From DATJYV01 sp035499415 (lineage in GTDB: Bacteria > Bacteroidota > Ignavibacteria > UBA10030): 34,259 nucleotides of DNA. Position 1 is the first letter of the stretch. Each line of letters opens with the position of its first letter. Position numbers and translations under genes: made by a program. This document shows, in pieces, positions 1 to 8,784 of the stretch. The DNA lies in contig DATJYV010000159.1 in NCBI GenBank assembly GCA_035499415.1, positions 1-34,259 on the forward strand. Reading direction: 5' to 3'. A model generated the notes under the pieces. It saw only the letters and a program-made list of their open reading frames with translations. It did no database searches and had not been told where the DNA came from.

Positions 1-350
<350 letters not shown>

Positions 351-454
351 ATTTTTTTGTTGACGCACAGATCATTCCTCTTCGCGGGGATGACAGTGCA
401 TCGATAAAGTGATGGCAGAAAACTTCCGGTTGCACACTTCTCAATTGATTCTAT

Positions 455-571
455 TCTGGCGTCTATATCGAGGGTGTCACACCTCTTCCCATTCCGAACA
501 GAGCAGTTAAGCCCCTCAGAGCCGATGGTACTATGTGGGTGACTGCATGGGAGAGTAGGTCGATGCCAGAT
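455..571 (+). rRNA. rrf: 5S ribosomal RNA
   Basis: About 117 nt with the hallmark 5S core (CACACCTCTTCCCATTCCGAACAG, here named only by its first and last parts: CACACCTC...CCGAACAG) and the conserved GGGAGAGTAGG near the 3' end. The terminal stem is visible: TCTGGC at 455-460 pairs with GCCAGA at 565-570. It follows the 23S gene in the usual 23S-5S order and is followed directly by an intrinsic terminator, so this is the end of the rRNA operon. Confidence 0.96.
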
Positions 572-580
572 TTATTTTGA

Positions 581-619
581 AACCCCGGCTTGCGTGAGCA
601 TTCCGGGGTTTCTTGTTTT
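581..619 (+). terminator. Intrinsic terminator of the rRNA operon
   Basis: A perfect 8-bp stem, AACCCCGG (581-588) and CCGGGGTT (603-610), with a 14-nt loop is followed by the T-rich tract TCTTGTTTT. It begins 10 nt after the 5S gene. Confidence 0.93.
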
Positions 620-969
620 ATGGCATCGGCGACTACTTCACCCCGTCCCGCCGGCGTCTCATCCCGATTGAACCCGGCTGAATTCGTCGTGTGAGCCCCC
701 TTCACGATGCCTCTTCGCTTACGTTTTTTTTCCCCTGCAACAAAAGCCGTCCGCAATCTGCACGGCCGCAAACTTACCGCGATCAACTCCGCTCTCTCGC
801 GCGTCGGTGATTCACGTGTCATCCGCTCCGAAGCATGTCGTCGACAGGAGCTGTTCGATCGTTCATCTTTTTCCGGCCTGAGAATTTGTTCTCTCGTATC
901 TCTTCCCTGCGCTCCACAATGTCTCTCATTCATTAACCGGTCGAACGCTCGGACCTGCCGAGTTTCGCC
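620..969 (+). other. Gene-free stretch between rRNA operon and rlmN
   Basis: About 350 bp without a convincing gene. Open frames exist on both strands, but their translations are rich in Arg, Ser and Cys, show no recognisable domain and overlap each other. I see no tRNA (no T-loop consensus on either strand) and no inverted repeat apart from the terminator to the left. The rlmN promoter begins at its right edge. Confidence 0.6.
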
Positions 970-999
970 TTGCTCTCCGCAACACATTTGAGTATTTTG
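970..999 (+). promoter_or_regulatory. Predicted promoter of rlmN-adk-GDPD operon
   Basis: TTGCTC at 970-975, a 17-nt spacer, then TATTTT at 993-998 followed by G. The geometry (TTG, 20 nt, TAnnTTG) is shared with seven other promoters in this window. The expected transcription start is about 1005, only about 7 nt before the rlmN ATG at 1012, so the leader would be almost absent. Confidence 0.6.
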
Positions 1000-1011
1000 A
1001 GGCTTACGCCG

Positions 1012-2160
1012 ATGGAAAAAACAAACCTCAAAGGCCTCTCGCTCAACGAGTTACAGTCGCTCGTGGAATCGCTCGGAGAACGCAAGTTCCGGGCCCAGCA
1101 GATCTATTCCTGGATTTACGCCAGGTCGGCGCAGTCGATCGATGACATGACCGATGTCTCGAAATTCTTCCGCGATCTGCTCAAGAAAAAGTACGTTCTT
1201 GAAGCCCTCCCAATCGAAGACGCCAGCGTGTCAAAGATCGACGGCACGCGAAAGTTTCTCTTCAGACTTCATGACGGGCTTAAGGTCGAAAGTGTGCTGA
1301 TTCCGCAGGAGGCATCGCGCGAAGACGCGCGCGACCGCCTGACCGTCTGCATTTCCACCCAGGTGGGATGTCCCCTCGATTGCGCATTCTGCGCAACCGG
1401 CACGATGGGTTTCAGCCGGAATCTGTCATCCGGAGAGATCGTCGACCAGGTCCTCCAGGTTCAACGCCAGAGCCCTGAACGGATCACCAACGTCGTCTAC
1501 ATGGGAATGGGCGAACCGATGCTGAATTATGACAACGTCATGAAGTCGGTCGATATACTGACCGACGAGCGGTCGCTCAATATTGGAGTACGGCACATTA
1601 CCATTTCGACGGCCGGTTATGCGGACAAAATTCGTCAGATGGCCGACGAAAAGAGGAAGGTGCGGTTGGCCCTTTCGCTGCATTCACTCAACCAGGCGAA
1701 GCGGATGAAGCTGATGCCGATCACCAAAAAGTACGGCATATTGGAACTCCTGGACGCGCTGGCATATTACGGCACAAAGACGCGCGCTCGAGTCACGCTG
1801 GAGTATATCCTGTTCGACGGCTTCAACGACACGCAGGAAGATGTGAAGAGGATTGTGCGCGCGGCGAGGAAGTTTCCCTGCAAGGTCAACATCATCCCGT
1901 ATCACTCAATCGCTTTTACGGGTCCATCCGGTTTCGCGGCGGGCCTGAAACCGTCTTCCCCGTCCCGCATGATCGCATTTGCGCGGGCGTTGCGCGACGA
2001 GCAGGTGACGGTGATGGTGCGCAGCAGCGCAGGAGAGGACATTCAAGCTGCGTGCGGCCAGCTCGCAATATCCGGCGGCGGTCGAAGCATCAAACGCACC
2101 GCCATCCCTGCGGCGCATCCACCGCGCGTTTCCCCCACGATTGCTATCCCTACCAGATAG
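1012..2160 (+). CDS. rlmN: Dual-specificity rRNA/tRNA adenine-C2 methyltransferase RlmN
   Basis: Radical-SAM enzyme that methylates C2 of A2503 in 23S rRNA, and A37 of some tRNAs, through a ping-pong mechanism with a methylated cysteine. With the ATG at 1012 the protein is 382 residues. The 4Fe-4S motif CxxxCxxC is C120/C124/C127. The two family catalytic cysteines are present at about C113 (in VCISTQVGC) and C348 (in DIQAACGQL). The SAM-binding GEP motif is at 167-169. The frame could extend 14 codons upstream, but that would run through the predicted promoter, so the MEKTNLK start is preferred. The last 30 residues after C348 are Pro/Arg-rich and not conserved. adk follows after 6 nt. The gene lies directly downstream of the rRNA operon whose product it modifies. 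Confidence 0.96.
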   Translation: MEKTNLKGLSLNELQSLVESLGERKFRAQQIYSWIYARSAQSIDDMTDVSKFFRDLLKKKYVLEALPIEDASVSKIDGTRKFLFRLHDGLKVESVLIPQEASREDARDRLTVCISTQVGCPLDCAFCATGTMGFSRNLSSGEIVDQVLQVQRQSPERITNVVYMGMGEPMLNYDNVMKSVDILTDERSLNIGVRHITISTAGYADKIRQMADEKRKVRLALSLHSLNQAKRMKLMPITKKYGILELLDALAYYGTKTRARVTLEYILFDGFNDTQEDVKRIVRAARKFPCKVNIIPYHSIAFTGPSGFAAGLKPSSPSRMIAFARALRDEQVTVMVRSSAGEDIQAACGQLAISGGGRSIKRTAIPAAHPPRVSPTIAIPTR

Positions 2161-2166
2161 TATCCC

Positions 2167-2829
2167 ATGCGAATAATCCTGTTCGGACCCCCGGGTGTCG
2201 GCAAAGGCACCCAGGCCAAGCTTCTTATAGAAGAATTCGACGCCGTACATATCTCCACGGGCGATCTCTTGCGCGATGCGGTTTCGCGAAAAACGGGACT
2301 CGGGATCAAGGCAAAGGAATACATGGATGCGGGAAATCTCGTGCCCGACGAAATCATGATCGCCCTGATTGAGGAGGTCTTGAAATCGAAGGGAGCAAGC
2401 AAAAGCTTTATTCTCGACGGCTTCCCCCGAACCGTCGCCCAGGCACAGGCGCTCGACCAACTCTTTGAACGCATCGGCATTACGCTCGACCGCGTCATCA
2501 GCCTCCGGATCGAGCATGAAGAAGCCATCAAACGCCTCAACGAGCGGCGAATGTGCCGCACGTGCGGCCACATCTACAACCTGAAGCAATTGGATGGCGG
2601 AAAGATCAGCCACTGCAAGATCTGCGGCGGAGAACTTTACCATCGCGACGACGATAAACCTGAAACCGTGCGCCATCGGCTGGAGGTGTACCTGACCCAA
2701 ACCAAGCCGCTCAAAGATTATTACCGCCAGACGGGGCGCTTCACCCAAATCGACGGCATGCAGGAAATCGGTTTCGTGCACAAGACGATCCTGGACATTC
2801 TGTACAACAAGAATAACGCTACGGCCTAG
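2167..2829 (+). CDS. adk: Adenylate kinase, zinc-binding LID type
   Basis: Cytoplasmic enzyme interconverting ATP + AMP and 2 ADP. The protein has 220 residues, the usual length of the long (LID-containing) form. The P-loop GPPGVGKGT is at 7-15, the AMP-binding region with TGDLLR at 31-36, and DGFPRT at 84-89. The LID domain carries a four-cysteine zinc site (C130, C133, C150, C153), as in Gram-positive and many FCB-group enzymes but not E. coli. It starts 6 nt after rlmN and ends 6 nt before the phosphodiesterase gene, so it is co-transcribed. Translational coupling is likely, since no strong ribosome binding site is visible. Confidence 0.97.
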   Translation: MRIILFGPPGVGKGTQAKLLIEEFDAVHISTGDLLRDAVSRKTGLGIKAKEYMDAGNLVPDEIMIALIEEVLKSKGASKSFILDGFPRTVAQAQALDQLFERIGITLDRVISLRIEHEEAIKRLNERRMCRTCGHIYNLKQLDGGKISHCKICGGELYHRDDDKPETVRHRLEVYLTQTKPLKDYYRQTGRFTQIDGMQEIGFVHKTILDILYNKNNATA

Positions 2830-2835
2830 GCCGGC

Positions 2836-3639
2836 ATGAATCGTTTTCACCCGGTTCCATCGGAGGGAGCACCGCCGTTCATCATCGCTCACCGGGGCAT
2901 CTCCGCAAAGGCACCCGAAAACACACTCGCCTCGTTTCTCCTCGCCAGGGATTCGCCCGGCATCGACATGGTGGAGCTGGACGTGCATCTTTCAAAGGAT
3001 CAGGAAGTGATCGTCCTCCACGACCGGACGCTCCAGCGAACGACCACCGGCAACGGCCCCGCGCGCGCGTATTCGCTCAACGAACTCCGCGAGTTCGATG
3101 CCGGATCCTGGTTTCATCCCCGCTTCGCAACCGAACGGATTCCCACGCTCGGCGACGTCCTGACGGCCCTCTCCGGCAAACGATGGGTGAACATTGAAAT
3201 AAAATCCCATCTCTTCCATCGGGAGCCCGACGGACTCCTTGAGCGCCGGGTCACCGAGGTGGTGTCAGAGTGCAACATGGGAGAGCAGGTCATGTATTCG
3301 TCGTTTGACCATCACCTGCTCGCGAGTCTCAAACACACCAATCCCGGCGCCATAACCGGCGTCCTCTACAACCTTTACCGCGATTTCGGCAAACGTCCGT
3401 CAAAGATCGCGCGCACAACCGGTGCGTCGATCTTTGTCTGCGCGAAGCATGAACTGACACGCGCCATGGTTGCCGACGCGCACGCTCACCGGCTCGCAAT
3501 CTACGTCTACACGCTCAATTCGGTCGCCGACGCCAGGAGAATGCTCGAACTCAATGTTGACGGAATCATCTCGGACAACGCGGACGACATCGTTTCGCTT
3601 GTCAAGAGCAACGACATCCGGCCGGGCTCTTCACGTTGA
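2836..3639 (+). CDS. Glycerophosphodiester phosphodiesterase family protein
   Basis: Hydrolyses glycerophosphodiesters (deacylated phospholipid headgroups) to glycerol-3-phosphate and an alcohol. The 267-residue protein has a single GDPD TIM-barrel domain. The catalytic set is visible: H19-R20 in AHRG, E28 in PENT, E47 and D49 in VELDVH, H62 in LHD, and the E121/K123 pair in NIEIKS. There is no signal peptide, so it is probably cytoplasmic like UgpQ rather than periplasmic like GlpQ. It is the last gene of the rlmN operon. Its stop codon overlaps the -35 element of the next gene's promoter. Confidence 0.93.
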   Translation: MNRFHPVPSEGAPPFIIAHRGISAKAPENTLASFLLARDSPGIDMVELDVHLSKDQEVIVLHDRTLQRTTTGNGPARAYSLNELREFDAGSWFHPRFATERIPTLGDVLTALSGKRWVNIEIKSHLFHREPDGLLERRVTEVVSECNMGEQVMYSSFDHHLLASLKHTNPGAITGVLYNLYRDFGKRPSKIARTTGASIFVCAKHELTRAMVADAHAHRLAIYVYTLNSVADARRMLELNVDGIISDNADDIVSLVKSNDIRPGSSR

Positions 3640-3665
3640 TGCGTCGTCCGAAGTTTGTTATATTG
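3636..3665 (+). promoter_or_regulatory. Predicted promoter of the TPR-CHAT lipoprotein gene
   Basis: TTGATG at 3636-3641, 17 nt, then TATATT at 3659-3664 followed by G. The -35 element overlaps the TGA stop of the upstream phosphodiesterase gene. The predicted start is near 3671, giving a leader of about 46 nt before the GTG at 3717. Confidence 0.6.
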
Positions 3666-3716
3666 CGGCGTCCCCCGGATCGGAGAACTCCCGTATTTGA
3701 ATAACGCGTCGACCCC

Positions 3717-6341
3717 GTGAAGCGCCCGTTCATTTTTCTCCTTCTGATCGTCGTCTGTGGAGCGTGCAACGTCTCCGAACGCCCGATCACCGACCCGTCG
3801 GAGATGGTCGAGAAAGCGGAAGGGTTGGTCGCTGAACGATCCTTGGGACCCGCCCGAACGCTTTTTGAGCAGGCCCTCAAGCTCCTCGGCACCCAGACGA
3901 ATCCCCCGCTCCGGCTTCGGGCTCTTCGCTCGCTCAGCAGCATCCTCCTCCAACAGCGCGAGTTCCGCACATCGTTCGACCGAACCGAGGAGGGGCTTGC
4001 GTTGAGCAAATCGCTGGGTGACTTTCACGCGCAAATCGACCTCGCCATCCGCACCGGCGATGTCTTCTCGACCCTGCGCGAATATAATAGAGCGACGGAA
4101 GCGTACGATAACGCCATGGTTCTCGCCGCTAGTTTCGGCGACGATTCATCCGCCGCCGAGGCGGAGCGGAAACTGGCCGTCTCCATGAACGCCAGCGGAG
4201 AGTCGGAGAAAGCGCTCGACCATGCTCTCAATGTCGTTACCATGCTGCAAAAACTCCCTGATGCCGCGAAGCTCGGCGAAGCTCTCTTCAACCTCGGAGA
4301 TATCTATCGCGCCGGTGCCCGTTATTCCGAAGCCCTGAACTCGCTGTCACAAGCCCTCGGCGCAGTCTCCCGTTTTTCGGATCCAGCGCTCACCGCCCGC
4401 ATCGACCTCGCCATCGGCCGAACCCAGCTCGCACTCGATAATCCCAACGCCGCCCTGACGAGCTTCCGGGACGCGGCCAACGCCGCCCACCGTGCACGCG
4501 GTATGCAGGGGCTCGAAGCCCTTTCTCTCTTTCGGATCGGTTCTGTCTACCTTTCCAACGGAAGGGTCGGAGATGCGAAGAAATACTTCACGGACGCTCT
4601 CGAAGTTGTGAGGGGAGAGGGAGACCTCATTGCCGAGAATTATCTTTACATCTTCATCGTCGATTGCAACGTCCGGCTGATGACGCAGGAACAACGGACG
4701 AAAACGGAGGAGAAGCTGGAACAATCCTACCTCCAAATTGCCCGGCGCTTTGAGGACTGCGGGCACGCGACGGGCGAGGCGTACATGGACGTGCGCCTTG
4801 GGCGTTTTCACGAATCTCACGGAGATATCGCCGGCGCAATAGAAATGTACCAGAAGGCGATCGACATCGACCGCAACACGCTGGCAGAGTACCTCGATGA
4901 TGAAACCCATCGCCCCTACCAGGAAGCGCTGGGGATCAATGAGGCGCACGAGGAGTGGTACGACTTGCTCGCCGGGGCCCTCGTAAGTCTCGGGCGAAAC
5001 GCGGAAGCTCTTGAAACGCTCGAATCCGGCCGGACGCGACGAATCTTCACGCTCCTGGAAAACGTCGACCTCGCCCTTCAGAATCCCCGCTGGAAGAAGC
5101 AAGTGGGTGATTTGAGAAGTGCAATCTGGAAAGCCGAGGTCCTTCAAACGGAAGTTTCGGCGGCTCTCTCACAGCCGCTCAGCCCCTCGGAGTCGGCGAG
5201 AGTCATGGAAATGAAGAAAGCGCTCGAGGATATGAAGCACGATATTACGGGCGCCTCCAGGGTCATTGCGGCCGGTTTTCCGAACTACGCGCCGCTGTTG
5301 TTTGGAGCCCCCGAGGACCTGGCAGGCGCCCAGCGTCTGATTCCGGCCGGGTCTCTCCTCGTGGAATTTCTCCCCCTGCCCGACAGACTCGTCATTTTCG
5401 GATTGACCCGCAGCGGGCTGGTGGTCCGGAGTTCGCCCGTCACGCGTGACACATTGCTCAACGCCGTGGCGGAGTACCGACTACTCCTGCAGGACCGCGT
5501 CGTCTATGCCGGAGAAACCGGCGCGGCCGCTCTTCCGGCGATGGAACGATTCGCCCAGCTCGCCTCCCAACTGTACGAATGGTTTTTTCGCCCCGTGGAT
5601 GACCTCCTCGACCGGAACCTGATCATCGTCATGAACCAGGAGTTCGGCGCGCTCCCGTTCCATACGCTCGAGCGTCAAAGTCGAAACGGAACCGTTCAGT
5701 ACCTGATAGAAGTCTGCGGGGTGGATTATCTCACCACCCTCAGCTCGCTGAAGTACCGTGGAGTCTCCCCTTCCCGCATCCGTGACGTTGTTGCCTTCGG
5801 GAACCCGACGGGCAAGAACTGGTCGATCGATTACGAGTTGCGCGACCTGCGGAGCTTTTTCAAGGGAGCGATGATTTACGTCGGGCTGGAGTCGTCGTGG
5901 GATAACGTGCGCTCGGCACGCGGGGATGTCCTTCAACTGTCGACGGAGTTTAGCGAAGGGGGGAGCGGCTCGCCGCTGGGGGAGATTGTCCTCTCCAACG
6001 GCATTACGGTTGAGGAATCAAGCGCGATTCCGTTCGAGAAGCTCACGGAGCTCGAACCCTTTCCCGTCGTCGTACTTTCCAATCAGTACGGCCGGGGGGT
6101 GGGACTTTCCGGAGACCACGCGTGGCTATTGCGGATGAACGGAACGGCCGACGTGTTTCTCAACGCATGGTTTGCGGACCGGAAGTCCGCAAAATTCTTC
6201 AGTGAGTACTTCTACACCAGTCTCGCCAACGGTCTCGCGCCGGGTGATGCCTACCGCCAGGCGCTCCTGAATCTCATCGGGGACCAGGATCTGCGCCACC
6301 CCCATTCGTGGGGGCAGTTCTTCCACTTCGGCGTAGGTTAA
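3717..6341 (+). CDS. TPR-CHAT lipoprotein with degenerate protease site
   Basis: An 874-residue protein starting at GTG. The N-terminal hydrophobic segment (4-14) ends in a cysteine-containing lipobox-like stretch with the likely lipidated Cys at 17, which suggests membrane anchoring. Residues about 25-440 are helical TPR-like repeats; one clear unit is at 185-215 (LGEALFNLGDIYRAGARYSEAL). Residues 445-520 look like a helical linker. Residues about 540-874 are a CHAT (caspase/HetF-associated) fold. In active CHAT proteases the catalytic pair sits in ATHG and LSACET motifs. Here the aligned segments read LQLSTEF (739-745; His replaced by E744) and VLSNQYG (786-792; Cys replaced by Q790). The rest of the fold, including the LNAWFADRKSAKFF segment, is kept. 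It is therefore probably a non-proteolytic scaffold or sensor. Single-gene transcription unit; partner unknown. Confidence 0.82.
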   Translation: MKRPFIFLLLIVVCGACNVSERPITDPSEMVEKAEGLVAERSLGPARTLFEQALKLLGTQTNPPLRLRALRSLSSILLQQREFRTSFDRTEEGLALSKSLGDFHAQIDLAIRTGDVFSTLREYNRATEAYDNAMVLAASFGDDSSAAEAERKLAVSMNASGESEKALDHALNVVTMLQKLPDAAKLGEALFNLGDIYRAGARYSEALNSLSQALGAVSRFSDPALTARIDLAIGRTQLALDNPNAALTSFRDAANAAHRARGMQGLEALSLFRIGSVYLSNGRVGDAKKYFTDALEVVRGEGDLIAENYLYIFIVDCNVRLMTQEQRTKTEEKLEQSYLQIARRFEDCGHATGEAYMDVRLGRFHESHGDIAGAIEMYQKAIDIDRNTLAEYLDDETHRPYQEALGINEAHEEWYDLLAGALVSLGRNAEALETLESGRTRRIFTLLENVDLALQNPRWKKQVGDLRSAIWKAEVLQTEVSAALSQPLSPSESARVMEMKKALEDMKHDITGASRVIAAGFPNYAPLLFGAPEDLAGAQRLIPAGSLLVEFLPLPDRLVIFGLTRSGLVVRSSPVTRDTLLNAVAEYRLLLQDRVVYAGETGAAALPAMERFAQLASQLYEWFFRPVDDLLDRNLIIVMNQEFGALPFHTLERQSRNGTVQYLIEVCGVDYLTTLSSLKYRGVSPSRIRDVVAFGNPTGKNWSIDYELRDLRSFFKGAMIYVGLESSWDNVRSARGDVLQLSTEFSEGGSGSPLGEIVLSNGITVEESSAIPFEKLTELEPFPVVVLSNQYGRGVGLSGDHAWLLRMNGTADVFLNAWFADRKSAKFFSEYFYTSLANGLAPGDAYRQALLNLIGDQDLRHPHSWGQFFHFGVG

Positions 6342-6368
6342 GGACGGAACGAAAACGGGATCGGCGGG

Positions 6369-7256
6369 CTACTTCCTTCGGACCTTGACGCTCCCGAGGC
6401 CCGATTCGATCTGAATGCTCAGCATCGGCTCATCCTCCTTGCGGTCGACGGACAGATAGACCCCGTTTCGCTCTTTCGTAAAGTCATCGTCGACATCGAA
6501 GCTTGAGAGCCACCCCTCATCGTACAGAAGTTTGGTTGCGATTGCACGCGGGACCGTGACGCTCACCGAGCCCAGCCCCACCTCGACGCGGGCATCGGCG
6601 CTCTGATGGAGTTTGCCGCCGAAATCGAGCCGGTATGCGCCGACACCTCCGCTGAACTTCAGCCGGCGAAAGTTTGTGTTGCACAGATTCGTTGCCGTGA
6701 ATTTGCTTACGCCCGATTCAATGTTGATGTCCTCCGCGGCGATCTTATTGGGCTCATCGCACGTCAGCGAGACGCTGCTCGCGCCCGTGGAAACCTTCAG
6801 GTCGGAAACCTGGAGCCCGGAGAGGTCAATGTTCCCCCTGCCCGCGCCAAGCTCCACGTCGAAACTCACGGGAAGGTCGCCGGAAATCTCTATGCGGATC
6901 CTCCGGTCGTGGTCGCGGTCTTCGTCATCGTCATCCTTCCAGAACTTCGACGACTTGCGCAATCGAATCTTGAGAAGACCCTCGTCCCCCGAGACATCGT
7001 AGGAAATCTGGAGCTTCTCCTTCTCGTCGGGATCTTCCCGGTAATCGACCGAAGCGAGGGCGCCGGAGGTTCCGCGCTCCAGAGACAGCGTTCCGAACGA
7101 AATATCGATCGTCGCCTTGAGCTTCTTTTCCTTGCCGCGCGGGATTGTCTGGTTCCTGTCCTGAAACGCCTGCGCGCTCGCGACAATACAGCCGGCGAGG
7201 AAGGCGAGCTCGAGATAACGAGGCAACGGGAATGGCCGGAACATGAAGTCTCGCAT
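6369..7256 (-). CDS. Exported adhesin-like/toastrack (DUF4097- or LiaF-like) protein
   Basis: A 295-residue protein (start MRDFMFRPFP; the frame is open 10 codons further upstream). Residues 1-30 form a signal peptide with a probable cut after SAQA. The mature part is a repetitive beta-strand pattern with recurring 'GxGSVSV/GLGSVKV' turns (about 135-165, 200-233, 280-293), typical of the toastrack/DUF4097 and LiaF C-terminal family. A run of acidic residues (KDDDDEDRD, 107-115) sits in a loop. Function is unknown. It lies 45 nt downstream of an ECF sigma gene and is probably co-transcribed with it. In other genomes such proteins often accompany envelope-stress regulators, so an envelope-stress role is my inference. 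Confidence 0.72.
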   Translation of the reverse strand: MRDFMFRPFPLPRYLELAFLAGCIVASAQAFQDRNQTIPRGKEKKLKATIDISFGTLSLERGTSGALASVDYREDPDEKEKLQISYDVSGDEGLLKIRLRKSSKFWKDDDDEDRDHDRRIRIEISGDLPVSFDVELGAGRGNIDLSGLQVSDLKVSTGASSVSLTCDEPNKIAAEDINIESGVSKFTATNLCNTNFRRLKFSGGVGAYRLDFGGKLHQSADARVEVGLGSVSVTVPRAIATKLLYDEGWLSSFDVDDDFTKERNGVYLSVDRKEDEPMLSIQIESGLGSVKVRRK

Positions 7257-7301
7257 TGTTCTCAATTTACGCGACCGGGGCCGCAAAAGTTTCGGATTCG
7301 C

Positions 7302-7967
7302 TCAATAATGGCGCATTTTTGAGCGCAGCCGCCGGTACAGCATTTCCCGCGCACGAAAGATATGGGCTTTTATCGTTCCGAGCGGGAGTCGCAACGCCTC
7401 CGCGATTTCCTGATATTCCTTCTCCTCGACGTGGCGCATGACCATCACCCGACGGTACTTCGGCGGGAGCGACCGGATGGCATCATCGAGGAGTTTCCGG
7501 CGCTGGGCAGCGATGAGCTCTTCGTCCGGCTCGAATCCAGTATCGGCAAGCTCGAAGGCGTATTCTCCGTCCTTCGTTTCAACGGGCTTGTCGATCGAGA
7601 CCGTCAGGAAGCGCCTTCGCCGGATGTAGTCGATCGAGTTGTTGGTCGCAATCCGGTAGATCCACGTCGAAAACGCGTACTCTTCATTGAAGCTGGAGAG
7701 TGAGGTGAATGCTTTGATGAACGCTTCCTGCGTCAGGTCCTCCACCTCTTCTTTGTCGTGGATCATGCGGTAGATGAGGTTGTAGATCGCGTCGTGGTAC
7801 TTGAGCCGCAGCCGGCGGTACGCGCGGTCTTCCCCTTTTAACGCGCGTTTGATGAGCTGTGCGTCCTCTTGACGCGATTCAATCCTTTTTTGTTCGAGGA
7901 GGAGATTTCGTTGATCGGGAGGGAGGGCGGCTTGTTTCGGAGTATTTTTCCTCTGGGATTTGGACAT
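7302..7967 (-). CDS. ECF-type RNA polymerase sigma factor
   Basis: A 221-residue sigma-70 family protein of the extracytoplasmic-function group. Region 2 spans about 38-118 and includes the core-binding stretch DLTQEAFIKAF (77-87) and the -10-recognition segment with FSTWIYRIATNN (99-110). Region 4 spans about 150-215, with a helix-turn-helix around YQEIAEALRLPLGTIKAHI (185-203). The MSKSQRK start is chosen because the upstream codons of the frame are Cys-rich and run through the predicted promoter. The Lys-rich N-terminal 30 residues are outside the sigma domains. No anti-sigma gene lies next to it; instead an exported beta-repeat protein follows. Regulation is therefore not clear from context. 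Confidence 0.93.
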   Translation of the reverse strand: MSKSQRKNTPKQAALPPDQRNLLLEQKRIESRQEDAQLIKRALKGEDRAYRRLRLKYHDAIYNLIYRMIHDKEEVEDLTQEAFIKAFTSLSSFNEEYAFSTWIYRIATNNSIDYIRRRRFLTVSIDKPVETKDGEYAFELADTGFEPDEELIAAQRRKLLDDAIRSLPPKYRRVMVMRHVEEKEYQEIAEALRLPLGTIKAHIFRAREMLYRRLRSKMRHY

Positions 7968-8002
7968 CCTGAAGTGCTGGGACTCACGCCTTGAGCTTTG
8001 GC

Positions 8003-8031
8003 AACATAGCGAATTTTGCTTCGCGGCGCAA
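8003..8031 (-). promoter_or_regulatory. Predicted promoter of the ECF sigma operon
   Basis: On the minus strand TTGCGC (8031-8026), 17 nt, TATGTT (8008-8003) followed by G. Predicted start near 7996, leaving a leader of about 29 nt. It is divergent from the tmk promoter; their -35 elements are about 43 bp apart. It has the house geometry, so the gene is probably read by the primary sigma factor rather than by itself. Confidence 0.58.
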
Positions 8032-8073
8032 CAAATTGTGCGCTGGCGGAGAACTTCCGGGCACGCGGCGGCG

Positions 8074-8103
8074 TTGCAAAAGAATATCGAATTAACTACT
8101 TTG
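8074..8103 (+). promoter_or_regulatory. Predicted promoter of tmk-ctpA
   Basis: TTGCAA (8074-8079), 17 nt, TACTTT (8097-8102) followed by G. The predicted start near 8109 gives a leader of about 34 nt before the tmk ATG. Confidence 0.55.
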
Positions 8104-8142
8104 AGCAACGAGAGTCTTTCACGTTAAAAGCATCACGGTTTC

Positions 8143-8772
8143 ATGTTTATTACTTTCGAAGGCCTGGATTCCTCCGGAAAGTCCACGCAAGTCCAGCTTC
8201 TCGCCGACAGGCTTTCCCGCACCGACCACAACGTTCTGGTGCTGCGCGAACCGGGGGGAACGGAGATCGGGGAGAAAATCCGGAAGCTCCTGCTCGATAA
8301 GCAGACGCTCGGCATGACGGATGCCTGCGAGCTCTTTCTGTTCTCTGCGAGCAGGGCCCAGCTCGTTGCCGAGGTTGTAAAGCCCGCTTTGGATGGGCGA
8401 ATGGTCGTGGTATGCGACCGGTATATGGATTCCACGACCGCCTACCAGGGATGGGGACGCGCTATTCCTGTGGACGTCATCCAGGCGATCAACCGCTGCG
8501 CGACGTCGGGAGTCCCGCCCGACCTGACATTGTTCATCGATGTCCCGGTTGCGGAGCTGCAGCGCCGGATGATGCGAGCCAGCAAGGACCGGATGGAGTC
8601 GAGCGGCAACGAATTCTTCGAGCGGGTGCGCGCAGGGTACCTCGCGCTGGCGAAGTCGGAACCCCGGTTTAAGGTCATGGACGGGATGATGAATGTGGAC
8701 GACCTGCATGAATCGGTCTGGCAGGAAGTCGAGCACGCTTTTGAAAAGACCGGATCACAACAGACGAAGTGA
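8143..8772 (+). CDS. tmk: Thymidylate kinase
   Basis: Phosphorylates dTMP to dTDP with ATP, an essential step of dTTP synthesis in the cytoplasm. It has 209 residues, the usual length. The P-loop GLDSSGKST is at 7-15, the REPGG motif at 35-39, and the DRY motif at 92-94 (CDRYMDSTTAYQGWG region). The LID region, around RMMRASKDRMES, lies after residue 140. No Shine-Dalgarno sequence is obvious. The S41 protease gene starts 12 nt downstream, so the two form an operon. Confidence 0.96.
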   Translation: MFITFEGLDSSGKSTQVQLLADRLSRTDHNVLVLREPGGTEIGEKIRKLLLDKQTLGMTDACELFLFSASRAQLVAEVVKPALDGRMVVVCDRYMDSTTAYQGWGRAIPVDVIQAINRCATSGVPPDLTLFIDVPVAELQRRMMRASKDRMESSGNEFFERVRAGYLALAKSEPRFKVMDGMMNVDDLHESVWQEVEHAFEKTGSQQTK

Positions 8773-8784
8773 GGGCGGATCATC

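Noticed and set aside
463..991. Overlapping frames on both strands across 5S rRNA and the 5S-rlmN gap
   Set aside because: One covers part of the 5S gene itself; both lack domains and contain many Arg/Cys/Ser residues. No promoter of the house type precedes them.
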